This document shows positions 8,308-15,474 of a stretch of DNA of 64,000 nt, piece by piece. The notes under the pieces were generated by a model. The model was not told where the DNA came from, made no database searches, and saw nothing but the letters and a program-made list of their open reading frames with translations. The stretch is from positions 46,439 to 110,438 of the forward strand of contig DAOUJY010000047.1 of assembly GCA_034421995.1 (NCBI GenBank), read 5' to 3'. Position 1 is the first letter of the stretch. Each line of letters opens with the position of its first letter. The stretch is from Bin87 sp034421995 (lineage in GTDB: Bacteria > Chloroflexota > Dehalococcoidia > Lucifugimonadales > UBA3495). The position numbers and the translations under genes are program-made.

Positions 8308-8627
8308 GGGTCAACCTTCTGTTCAGGCCGTACCGGAAACAACCCGCGCCTTCCCGGTTTCCTGTAATACGGTGCCGGGTAGCCCACCAGCACTGCCCAA
8401 GTTTGGGCGTCGGGCCACCGCTCGAGCAAACGACTCGTCATTTCCTCATCGCTGCGGCGGCTTACGAATGCACCCACTTCATAGTCACCACTGTGAACGT
8501 CGATGACCACCAGCTCGCCCCAGTGGTTAGCTTCCATTTCCTCGCGGATGCTCTCGTAGATTTTCTGGCCGGCGGCGGCAGCTTCCTCGCCGGTGAATTC
8601 GGTTGTTTCCTTGTCGCCGTATTTCAT
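8304..8627 (-). CDS. Small partner protein of retropepsin-like gene, copy 1
   Basis: A 107-residue protein, paralogous to 7536-7844. The shared core is G-Q-K-I-Y-E-S-I-R-E-E-M-E-A-N-H-W-G-E followed by V-I-D-V-H-S-G-D-Y-E-V-G, with a variable region and W-A-V-L-V-G-Y near the end. Both ends overlap protease-like genes by four bases (8624-8627 upstream, 8304-8307 downstream), so it is locked into a protease-partner-protease string. No known catalytic motif is visible; the acidic, helix-then-strand pattern would fit a small binding protein or antitoxin. Function unknown. Confidence 0.75.
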   Translation of the reverse strand: MKYGDKETTEFTGEEAAAAGQKIYESIREEMEANHWGELVVIDVHSGDYEVGAFVSRRSDEEMTSRLLERWPDAQTWAVLVGYPAPYYRKPGRRGLFPVRPEQKVDP

Positions 8628-8992
8628 AGTGTTCCCCCTTGCATCAGCAAGTCTTCCTGGACCACCAGCCGCTGGTCCACCGGGTCAACCGCCAAGCCCA
8701 TATCCTCCAGCGTGGTCGCTCCCATCAGGTACACCCCTTCCGACCCGAAAGACACGCGGGCCACTGCGTTGCGGCCTGCTGCGGAGAACCTTGCCCAGGC
8801 AGTTTGCAACTCCATTCTGCTGCCGTCGGCAATCCTGGATATTCTGGTTTCAACCGGCTCAATCCCCAGCTCGCGCAATATGCTGGCTGGAATCATCGAG
8901 TGCGTGGCTCCGGTATCGACCAATGCCGAAACCGTAGCGCCGGCGCCGGTGAAAATGTTGCCCACCCACAAATCAACGCTGAAAGTACCCAT
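8624..8992 (-). CDS. Retropepsin-like aspartic protease family protein
   Basis: A 122-residue clan AA protein, first gene of the array. A-L-V-D-T-G-A-T-H-S-M-I-P near residues 24-36 holds the catalytic Asp; a late L-M-G-A-T-T-L-E-D-M-G-L-A-V-D-P motif matches the solitary copy at 3552-3911 (I-V-G-A-T-T-L-Q-M), so this is a different subtype from the two downstream. It ends in a four-base overlap with the next gene. The upstream flank is a tandem-like repeat (8994-9028) rather than a recognisable promoter. Confidence 0.82.
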   Translation of the reverse strand: MGTFSVDLWVGNIFTGAGATVSALVDTGATHSMIPASILRELGIEPVETRISRIADGSRMELQTAWARFSAAGRNAVARVSFGSEGVYLMGATTLEDMGLAVDPVDQRLVVQEDLLMQGGTL

Positions 8993-8993
8993 G

Positions 8994-9028
8994 CTCTGCG
9001 TCCTTGCGTCTCCGCGCCTTTGCGTTCC
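8994..9028. repeat. Dispersed TGCGTCT-type repeat, copy 1
   Basis: Pyrimidine-rich stretch built from CTTGCGTCTCCGCGCC and TTTGCGTT units. A nearly identical stretch occurs at 56425-56459, upstream of rplD. Confidence 0.7.
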
Positions 9029-10132
9029 CTAATAAACCTTGTATTCCTCCAGCACCGCCGCGTCCAGGTGCAGGCCCATGCCCGGCTCGGTGGGGGCGAT
9101 TATCTCCCCGTTGTCCCACTGGGGCAGAACGCTGTTGAGCTGGTAGTACACCGGGTCGCGTTCCTCCTCGAACACCTCTACGAAGAGGCCGTGGGCGTGG
9201 GCCGGGAGCAGTTGCACCGCCAGCTGCGGCTCCTCGTGGTGGGCCATCTTGATGCCGCGCATCTGGGCTGCGCCGGCCACCCGCCGCCATTCCGATATGC
9301 CCCCGCAGATGGCCGCGTCGATGTTGAGGATGTCCACCGCCTCGGTGTCCATCAGGCGTTGCCCGCCCCAGGAGCTGCTCTCGCCCTGGCCGGCGGCCAC
9401 CGGGATGCCCGTGCGCAGCCGCACCTGCCGCATATCGTTGTCGGCGTCCTGCCAGCGGCAGGATTCCTCCAGCCAGGCCAGGCCCATCTCCTTCGCCGGC
9501 CCGGCGAACTCCAAAGCCTCATCCAGCGTCCACGCCTGGTTGGCGTCGCACACGATTATGAAGTCGTCACCCAGGGTGTCGCGGATGGCCCGCACCCGCA
9601 GCAGGTCGTCGGCTACCGCGACGCCGCCCACCTTCAGCTTCACGCCGCCGATACCCCGCTCGCGCTGGTGCAGCAGGTCCTCCACCATGTAAGCCGTATC
9701 CCGGCCCTGCACGTAATATGCGAACCGCACCACCGGGGCGCGGTCGGCGTATCCGCCCAACAGCGTTCGCACCGGAACGCCCAGGGCCTTGCCGGTAATG
9801 TCCCACAGCGCGATGTCGATAGCGGCGATGGCCCGCATCGCAACGGCCTTGTTGCCGATGTGCGGCGTCAGCGCAAACATCTTCTGCCAGCACCGCTCGA
9901 TGGCCATGGGATCTTCGCCGTTCACCGCCTCGGCCATGGGCCCAACCACCAGGTCTTTCAGCAGTTCATAACCCGTGCGCTCGTCGCCGGAGTAGATTTC
10001 GCTGACCAGTCCCTCGTCGGTATGCACCCTGACGACGATGGTGCAACGGGATTCAATCTGGTAAACGCTGCCGCTGAAACGGGTGCTCAGGGGAATGCGA
10101 ACGATGTCCGCTTCCACGTTGGTAATACGCAT
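9029..10132 (-). CDS. Mandelate racemase/muconate lactonizing enzyme family protein
   Basis: A 367-residue enolase-superfamily enzyme: N-terminal capping domain (1-125), then a TIM barrel. Likely catalytic acid-base residues are Lys165/Lys167 in V-K-L-K-V-G-G and His298 or His299 in M-A-H-H-E; magnesium ligands are Asp196 in C-D-A-N-Q, Glu222/223 in L-E-E-S and a third acidic site in A-A-G-Q-G-E-S near 247-252. The layout fits the mandelate racemase subgroup, which abstracts a proton alpha to a carboxylate, for example sugar-acid dehydration. The exact substrate cannot be read from the sequence. It stands alone between a repeat and the retropepsin array. Confidence 0.87.
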   Translation of the reverse strand: MRITNVEADIVRIPLSTRFSGSVYQIESRCTIVVRVHTDEGLVSEIYSGDERTGYELLKDLVVGPMAEAVNGEDPMAIERCWQKMFALTPHIGNKAVAMRAIAAIDIALWDITGKALGVPVRTLLGGYADRAPVVRFAYYVQGRDTAYMVEDLLHQRERGIGGVKLKVGGVAVADDLLRVRAIRDTLGDDFIIVCDANQAWTLDEALEFAGPAKEMGLAWLEESCRWQDADNDMRQVRLRTGIPVAAGQGESSSWGGQRLMDTEAVDILNIDAAICGGISEWRRVAGAAQMRGIKMAHHEEPQLAVQLLPAHAHGLFVEVFEEERDPVYYQLNSVLPQWDNGEIIAPTEPGMGLHLDAAVLEEYKVY

Positions 10133-10274
10133 GGTCGCGCCGCCTCCAATCCATCCAAACTGCCCCGATTATACCTGCCGGCAAAAGCGGCAGGCGGCGC
10201 AGGCAACGTAGCAAAGACGAGAGGTAGCGCGTCGTTTTTGGTGACTGATTCGGGTGCCGGTTTGCGTGGGGTGT

Positions 10275-10302
10275 GTAGGGGCGAATAATCATTCGCCCCT
10301 AC
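10275..10302. repeat. 28-bp intergenic palindrome, family A
   Basis: Arms GTAGGGGCGAAT and ATTCGCCCCTAC with one central mismatch (AATC). It lies between two minus-strand genes, downstream of the alpha-E gene. Confidence 0.9.
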
Positions 10303-10327
10303 CAATCGGATCCACCCAATTTCCGCG

Positions 10328-11314
10328 TTACGTTGCCGGTACACCCACCGCCGGATAGTCGAAATAGGTGGCCGTTATCAGGTTGTGCAACTCCAGGCAG
10401 AATGCTGCCACCAGTTCCAGCACACTCTCGCGGTTGTCGCTGTCCGGCCATTCGTAATGTAGCATCGCGCTGGCCCGGCCGGCCAGCCGTCGCATCGCCG
10501 CGCTGGCGTCCGCGTCCTGCCCGGCGCCGAGTACTGCGAGCTCTGCGGTCACGGCATCCAGGGCGTGGCACACTGAGTGCGGTAGGAGGGGGTCGGTAAC
10601 GAGCAAATTCAGAACCTGCTCCGGGATCACTTCAACTCTGTACGCGCGTTGGTAAGCCTCGAAGGCGTGGTACACCCGCAGCAGGGAGGCCCAATCCGAC
10701 TCGAAGCGTTGTTCGTCCGGACCGTCCATCTCCAGTTGGGTCAGCAACAGGCCGCCCATCTGTTGCGCTCGCTCGATGTTCCTGCCCAGCCGCATGAAAT
10801 GCCAGCCTTCGTCCCGGTACATCGTCGTCGCCGCCACCCCCATGAAGGTGTCTATGTCTTCCGAGACCGAGGCATAGAAACTCTCCGGCGAGTTGGTCCA
10901 AATATCCAGAAGCCTGATCTGTTGGACACGCAGGTAGGCCAGGTTCAACGCCCGCCACATCTCGCCGCTGATGCAGTGGCGCATCTGGCGGGCGTTTTCT
11001 CGCCCGGCGGCAAAACAGCTCCATAGCGACACCGGATTCACCCGCTCGAAGGTCAGGTCGTCGGCCAGGGTGTATGAATCCGCCAGGGTGAATTCTTCCG
11101 CGCCGGCGAAGTTTCCGCTGAGCTCGAAGGTCAGGCCGGCCGCCGGCGGCTGCCGGTCCAGGCTGCGGTAGATGCGGTTCCACCCGGCGTAGATCTCCTC
11201 AACGGGTCGGTCAACCAGCGCCTCCGTTTGCAGTTGCAGCAGACGGCACAGGTGGTCCGTCCGCTCCAGGTAGCGGCCCATCCAGTACAATCCCTGCGCG
11301 CTGCGGGCCAGCAT
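10328..11314 (-). CDS. Alpha-E domain protein (DUF403)
   Basis: A 328-residue all-alpha protein of the usual alpha-E length. It begins M-L-A-R-S-A-Q-G-L-Y-W-M-G-R-Y-L-E-R-T-D-H, the family's N-terminal signature, and continues with predicted helices such as N-R-I-Y-R-S-L and G-E-M-W-R-A-L-N. The start ATG 11314 lies 5 bases after the ATP-grasp stop, with GGAGG in the end of that gene serving as ribosome site; a GTG at 11338 would overlap more. Alpha-E proteins accompany CP-ATP-grasp ligases but their own activity is not known. This is the second such set in the window, here without an adjacent transglutaminase. Confidence 0.85.
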   Translation of the reverse strand: MLARSAQGLYWMGRYLERTDHLCRLLQLQTEALVDRPVEEIYAGWNRIYRSLDRQPPAAGLTFELSGNFAGAEEFTLADSYTLADDLTFERVNPVSLWSCFAAGRENARQMRHCISGEMWRALNLAYLRVQQIRLLDIWTNSPESFYASVSEDIDTFMGVAATTMYRDEGWHFMRLGRNIERAQQMGGLLLTQLEMDGPDEQRFESDWASLLRVYHAFEAYQRAYRVEVIPEQVLNLLVTDPLLPHSVCHALDAVTAELAVLGAGQDADASAAMRRLAGRASAMLHYEWPDSDNRESVLELVAAFCLELHNLITATYFDYPAVGVPAT

Positions 11315-11319
11315 CGGCG

Positions 11320-12780
11320 TCAGTCCTCCAGCACCCACACGTCCTTGCCGCCGCCGCCCTGGCTGGAGTTGACCACCAGGCTGCCCCGGCGCAACGCCAC
11401 GCGGCAGAAGGCTCCGGGAACGATGCGCGTGGTCTGGCCGGTCAGTATGAACGGCCTCAGGTCAACGTGGCGCGGCTCGAACTTGCCGTCAATCAGGCAG
11501 GGAGCGCGGGATAGCGCCAGCGTGGGCTGGGCGATGAAGTCTTTGGGGTCCGCGCGCACGGCTTTGGCGTATTCCTCCCGCTCCGCCGGCGTGGCGTGGG
11601 GGCCAACCAGCATCCCGTAACCGCCTGATTCGCCAACCCGCTTCACCACCAGCTTGTCCAGGTTGTCCAGAGTGTATTCCAGTTCTTCCGGGCGCCGGCA
11701 CAGGTAGGTCTCGACGTTCTGCAACAGTGGTTCTTCGCTGAGGTAGTAGCGGATTAGGTCGGGCACATAGGCGTACACGCCCTTGTCGTCGGCCACCCCA
11801 GTTCCCGGCGCGTTGGCCAGCGCGACGTTGCCCCGTAGATAGGCGTCCAGCAAGCCGGGGACGCCCAGCACCGAGTCGGAGCGGAATGCCAGCGGGTCGA
11901 TGAAGTCATCGTCAACCCGCCGGTAGATCACGTCGATCCGTTCCAGGCCGGTGGTGGTGTGCATGTACACGTAGCCGTCCTGCACCAGCAGGTCGCGGCC
12001 CTCCACCAGCTCCGCGCCGATTTCCCCCGCCAGGAACATATGCTCGTAAAACGCCGAGTTATAAACGCCCGGAGTCAGCAGCGCAATCCGCGGGTTGGGT
12101 CGGTCGCCCGGCGCCAGTTCCCGCAGAGTTTCGCCCAGCAACTGACCGTACTGTTCCACTTCCAGGACCTGGGAACTGCGATAGAGACGTCGGAAACTGG
12201 CCTTTACCGCCTTGCGGTTGGCCACCATGTACGACACGCCCGACGGCACGCGCAGGTTGTCCTCCAGGACCCGGTAGCCGTCGTTGGTGCGGACCAGGTC
12301 GGTGCCGCAGATTGCCACCCACGTTCCCTCCGGCGGGGTGAAGCCTTTCATCTGGGCGCGGTATTGCGGGCACTCGTACACCATATCCGGCGGTATCACG
12401 CCGTCAGCAATAGCGCGTCCGCCTCCGGCGGATCCATACACATCCTGGATAAACCGGTTCAACGCCCGGATCCGTTGCGTCAGGCCGGCTTCCAGCTGCC
12501 GCCATTCCCGTTCCGCCAGCAGACGTGGCACGCAGTCAATGGGGATGATCCGTTCGGTGGCTTCCTCGTCGCCGTACACCGTGAACGTGATGCCCTCGTT
12601 GGAGAACGACCGGGTCACCCGCTCCTGGATGGCGGCCAGTTCTTCGGCGGACAGCGCATCGAGGGTTCGGCGCAGGGCGGCCCAGCCGTCCCGCGTTCGT
12701 CCGTCGGCGAGAAACATCTCGTCAAAGACGTTGGCATCCAGTTCGTAGTCCCGAAAACGGTCTTCAACATTCGCTTGCAT
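11320..12780 (-). CDS. Circularly permuted ATP-grasp protein, type 2 (second copy)
   Basis: A 486-residue CP-ATP-grasp ligase, paralogue of the gene at 662-2041. Shared landmarks are V-L-E-D-N-L-R-V-P-S-G-V-S-Y-M, V-I-Y-R-R-V-D-D-D-F, A-P-G-T-G-V-A-D-D-K and the C-terminal V-V-N-S-S-Q-G-G-G-G-K. The family is predicted to form amide bonds with ATP; the product is unknown. ATG 12780 follows the lhgO stop by one base. The gene is in series with an L-2-hydroxyglutarate oxidase upstream and an alpha-E gene downstream, so the three are probably co-transcribed. Confidence 0.87.
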   Translation of the reverse strand: MQANVEDRFRDYELDANVFDEMFLADGRTRDGWAALRRTLDALSAEELAAIQERVTRSFSNEGITFTVYGDEEATERIIPIDCVPRLLAEREWRQLEAGLTQRIRALNRFIQDVYGSAGGGRAIADGVIPPDMVYECPQYRAQMKGFTPPEGTWVAICGTDLVRTNDGYRVLEDNLRVPSGVSYMVANRKAVKASFRRLYRSSQVLEVEQYGQLLGETLRELAPGDRPNPRIALLTPGVYNSAFYEHMFLAGEIGAELVEGRDLLVQDGYVYMHTTTGLERIDVIYRRVDDDFIDPLAFRSDSVLGVPGLLDAYLRGNVALANAPGTGVADDKGVYAYVPDLIRYYLSEEPLLQNVETYLCRRPEELEYTLDNLDKLVVKRVGESGGYGMLVGPHATPAEREEYAKAVRADPKDFIAQPTLALSRAPCLIDGKFEPRHVDLRPFILTGQTTRIVPGAFCRVALRRGSLVVNSSQGGGGKDVWVLED

Positions 12781-12781
12781 T

Positions 12782-14032
12782 TCACACAGCCGGCAGTCCA
12801 AAGTCCTGTATCGCCAGGTCCGACAGGTATTCGCCGATGGCCAGCGAGGAGGTCGCCCCCGGCGACGGCGCGTTGAGCACGTGGAGCGCGTGCTGGCCCC
12901 GCAGGATGTGAAAGTCGTCCAGTATGGCCCCCGACTTAGACACCGCCTGGGCGCGGACGCCGCTGCCGCCCGGTTCCAGGTCCTCCGGGCGTATCTCCGG
13001 TATCAGCTTCTTGAGGTCGTTGACGAACACCGACTTGCGGTAGGAGCGGTTCATCTCCTGCATACCGGTCTTCCAGTGCTTCGCCGTCATCTTCCAGAAG
13101 CCGGGGAAGGTCAGCGCGCCGGCCGTTTCGCCCAGATTGATGTTGCTCTTCTGATAGCCTTCCCGCGCCCACGCCAGCACCGCGTTGGGGCCGGCCTCAA
13201 CGTAGCCGTGGATGTTCCGGGTGTAATGCACCCCCAGGAACGGGAAGCGTGGGTCGGGCACCGGATAGATCAGTCCCTTCACCAGGCCCTCGCTGGACTC
13301 GGCCAGCTTGTAGTACTCGCCGCGGAAGGGGATGATGCGCACGTCGGTCTGCTCGCCCATCATGGCGGCGAGGCGGTCGGCGTAAAGGCCGCCGCAGTTG
13401 ACCACGTGCCTGGCCTGCAACGCGCCCCGCTGGGTTTCCAGCGCGGTGCCGGTGGCGGTCTGGCGCGCGCCGGTCACCGCCGCGCCGGTGAAGATATCGC
13501 CGCCGGCGGATTGGAACTTGCCGGCATAGGCGTTGGCGACGCGCACGTAATCGACAATGCCGGTGTGGGGCGCCCACAAGGCCCGCACTCCGTAGGTGTG
13601 CGGCTCAATCTCCGCCAACCGTTCCGGTCCCACCATCTCCAGGTCGGGAACGCCGTTGGCCGTGCCGCGCTCATACAGATCATCCAGCCGCCCCAGCTCG
13701 CTCTCGTCGGTGGCGACGATCACCTTGCCGCACGGATCGTACTCGATCTCGTTCTCGTCGCAGAACTCAATCAGCCGCTGCTTGCCGCCCACGCAGAACG
13801 TGGATTTCCAAGAGCCGGGCCGGTAGTAGATGCCAGAGTGGATCACGCCGCTGTTGTGCCCGGTCTGGTGCTGGGCCAGCTGCTCCTCTTTCTCGATGAC
13901 CGCGATGCTCAAATCCGGCGAGCGTTCCAGCAACTGCATCGCCGTGGACAGCCCGATGATGCCGCCGCCCACGATAGCCACGTCGTACTGCCGCGTTTCC
14001 ACCGAAGTGGAGCCGTTTCCCGGTGCCGACAT
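12782..14032 (-). CDS. lhgO: L-2-hydroxyglutarate oxidase (FAD-dependent)
   Basis: A 416-residue FAD-dependent oxidoreductase of the DAO superfamily. A Rossmann start D-V-A-I-V-G-G-G-I-I-G-L-S (17-29) is followed by V-I-E-K-E and H-Q-T-G-H-N-S-G-V-I-H-S-G-I-Y-Y, the diagnostic LhgO block, and later C-G-K-V-I-V-A-T and a C-terminal S-P-G-A-T-S-S-L-A-I-G. LhgO oxidises L-2-hydroxyglutarate to 2-oxoglutarate, a metabolite-repair step. ATG 14032 has AGGAAGG about 8 bases upstream; the frame extends to 14092 without support. One base separates it from the ATP-grasp gene downstream, an unusual partnership. Confidence 0.85.
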   Translation of the reverse strand: MSAPGNGSTSVETRQYDVAIVGGGIIGLSTAMQLLERSPDLSIAVIEKEEQLAQHQTGHNSGVIHSGIYYRPGSWKSTFCVGGKQRLIEFCDENEIEYDPCGKVIVATDESELGRLDDLYERGTANGVPDLEMVGPERLAEIEPHTYGVRALWAPHTGIVDYVRVANAYAGKFQSAGGDIFTGAAVTGARQTATGTALETQRGALQARHVVNCGGLYADRLAAMMGEQTDVRIIPFRGEYYKLAESSEGLVKGLIYPVPDPRFPFLGVHYTRNIHGYVEAGPNAVLAWAREGYQKSNINLGETAGALTFPGFWKMTAKHWKTGMQEMNRSYRKSVFVNDLKKLIPEIRPEDLEPGGSGVRAQAVSKSGAILDDFHILRGQHALHVLNAPSPGATSSLAIGEYLSDLAIQDFGLPAV

Positions 14033-14055
14033 ATCTCTACCTTCCTGCAAATCAG

Positions 14056-14811
14056 TCAGTTCGCCGGCATCGCCGCCGAATCCTGCTCCCATTCCGGCGC
14101 CGTCTCTCGCAAGCGTTCCGGCAGAGCCTCAACCACGATCAGGGCGATGGCGCCTGCTGCGTCGGGATGGGCCAACACTGCATCTGCTGAACTCGGCGAT
14201 GGTACGTGCTCTCCGCCGGTTGCCTTGCCTTCCAGATGGAGGGCTAGGACTTCGCGAGCCATCTCACCGGCTTTCTCAAAAGTACTGCCGGTGGCGATGC
14301 AGCCGGGCAGGTCGGGAAAGCGCACGCCGAAACCGTCGTCGGCTCCTTGGCGTACTAGGGCAGCGTAAGTCCGTTCCGCACTGGTCGTCGGTATGGGCTT
14401 TAGCCCGACGCCGGGGTTGGAGGGTTCCTCCGGCGTCTCATATAACGTCAGCCGTTCCTCCTCGGTAAGAGGATGGCCATATATCTCGTGGTATTCTTCC
14501 GAGGCCAAAAAAGCTTCAAGCTCGGCCTGCGCCTCTTCCTCGGTACGTTCGGGCAGAGCTTCTACTACGATCAGGGCGGTGGCATAAGAAGCGTCTTCGT
14601 AGGCCAACGCTTCATCGGCAGAGCATGGCGACGGGATGTACTCCCCACCGGCGGCCATTCCCTCTAGGTGCAGGGCCAGAGCCTCCCGCGCCATCTCGCG
14701 CGCTTCCTCAAATGTAGTCCCCGCTGTGATGCAGCCGGGCAGGTCGGGAAAGAATACCCCATAATCACTGGTTGCATCCTTCTCAACCAGAGCGATGTAA
14801 GTTCGTTCCAT
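14056..14811 (-). CDS. hicB: Double-domain HicB-like antitoxin
   Basis: A 251-residue protein made of two HicB domains in tandem. Domain 1 (1-90) has Y-G-V-F-F-P-D-L-P-G-C-I-T-A-G and E-A-R-E-M-A-R-E-A-L-A-L-H-L-E-G; domain 2 (about 143-235) repeats this as F-G-V-R-F-P-D-L-P-G-C-I-A-T-G and M-A-R-E-V-L-A-L-H-L-E-G. A 50-residue acidic linker joins them. HicB normally is a single ~80-150 residue domain that binds HicA; no helix-turn-helix or ribbon-helix-helix DNA-binding part is evident here. The hicA gene lies 11 bases upstream, the usual hicAB order. The duplication suggests in-frame fusion of two tandem hicB copies. Confidence 0.88.
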   Translation of the reverse strand: MERTYIALVEKDATSDYGVFFPDLPGCITAGTTFEEAREMAREALALHLEGMAAGGEYIPSPCSADEALAYEDASYATALIVVEALPERTEEEAQAELEAFLASEEYHEIYGHPLTEEERLTLYETPEEPSNPGVGLKPIPTTSAERTYAALVRQGADDGFGVRFPDLPGCIATGSTFEKAGEMAREVLALHLEGKATGGEHVPSPSSADAVLAHPDAAGAIALIVVEALPERLRETAPEWEQDSAAMPAN

Positions 14812-14822
14812 GGTAGTCTCCC

Positions 14823-15014
14823 CTACCGTCGCAACCTGACGCCGGATTGCTTCTCGATGCTGATTATCGTTCCTATTTTGAGGTCTTTTTGCGGGTGCTG
14901 CACCGTCGTAGTCCTCGGCTTTGTAGGATGCTTCATCTGATGATGTGAGCCAGCGATTCGATCAACATACCAACCGTCATCTTGCAGCCTCCGCAAAACC
15001 TCCCTGCTGTCCAT
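14823..15014 (-). CDS. hicA: HicA-type mRNA interferase toxin
   Basis: A 63-residue protein matching the double-stranded-RNA-binding-like HicA fold: S-R-E-V-L-R-R-L-Q-D-D-G-W at the start, the catalytic-region G-S-H-H-Q-M-K-H-P, then V-Q-H-P-Q-K-D-L-K-I-G-T and S-I-E-K-Q-S-G. The His in G-S-H-H is the expected catalytic residue for translation-independent mRNA cleavage. ATG 15014 (M-D-S-R-E) is preferred to 15029. It is followed after 11 bases by the double hicB and forms a complete toxin-antitoxin pair. Confidence 0.88.
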   Translation of the reverse strand: MDSREVLRRLQDDGWYVDRIAGSHHQMKHPTKPRTTTVQHPQKDLKIGTIISIEKQSGVRLRR

Positions 15015-15048
15015 GCCGGCATTATACACGGAGGTTGAGAGGCAGTTG

Positions 15049-15474
15049 TCATGTGGATAAAGCTAGATCTGCGTCATCTCCCGACGCTTCCTGCCGCTGC
15101 CACCAGGGCGGCGCCGGATAATCCTCCCGCCGTCCGGTGTCGCCGTACTGGATGTAGAAATCGCGGCGGTCGTGATAAAGCTGCGCCCGGTTCAGCACCA
15201 CCTCCCGGTCGTCATCCTCGTCGTCCAGGACGCCCTTGATGGTGTCGGCATCCGCCATAAACCAGTACTTGTAATCACCGACAAACAGGTAAACAGTCGG
15301 CCGCCGGAAGAAATACCCGTTGAAAGCCTCCCCGTCGAGCATCCGCTGGCACACCGCCTGCATCAGCCCCCGCTCGCCGTCCTTCTACAGCAACACGTAC
15401 TCGTGTGGCCAGGTATCGCGGTAGGTTACGGCCTCACGCCAGGGAGCGGCGGCGATTAGTTCGGTGAGTTTCAT
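15049..15474 (-). pseudogene. Unknown conserved protein interrupted by an amber codon
   Basis: From ATG 15474 (which overlaps the stop of the preceding gene as ATGA) the frame reads M-K-L-T-E-L-I-A-A-A-P-W-R-E-A-V-T-Y, then W-P-H-E-Y-V-L-L and a TAG at 15387-15385 (codon 30), and continues open for 112 residues with F-F-R-R-P-T-V-Y-L-F-V-G-D-Y-K-Y-W, L-N-R-A-Q-L-Y and R-R-D-F-Y-I-Q-Y-G-D. The continuity across the TAG indicates a nonsense change, probably CAG to TAG. Proteins with this P-W-R-E-A and W-P-H-E-Y-V pattern often lie near DNA methyltransferase or restriction genes (from memory). Last gene of the 18035-15049 operon. Confidence 0.72.

Noticed and set aside
8639..10288. 549-residue plus-strand open frame opposite the enolase-superfamily gene
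   Set aside because: Antisense shadow; it also runs through repeats and the 3' end of the retropepsin array.
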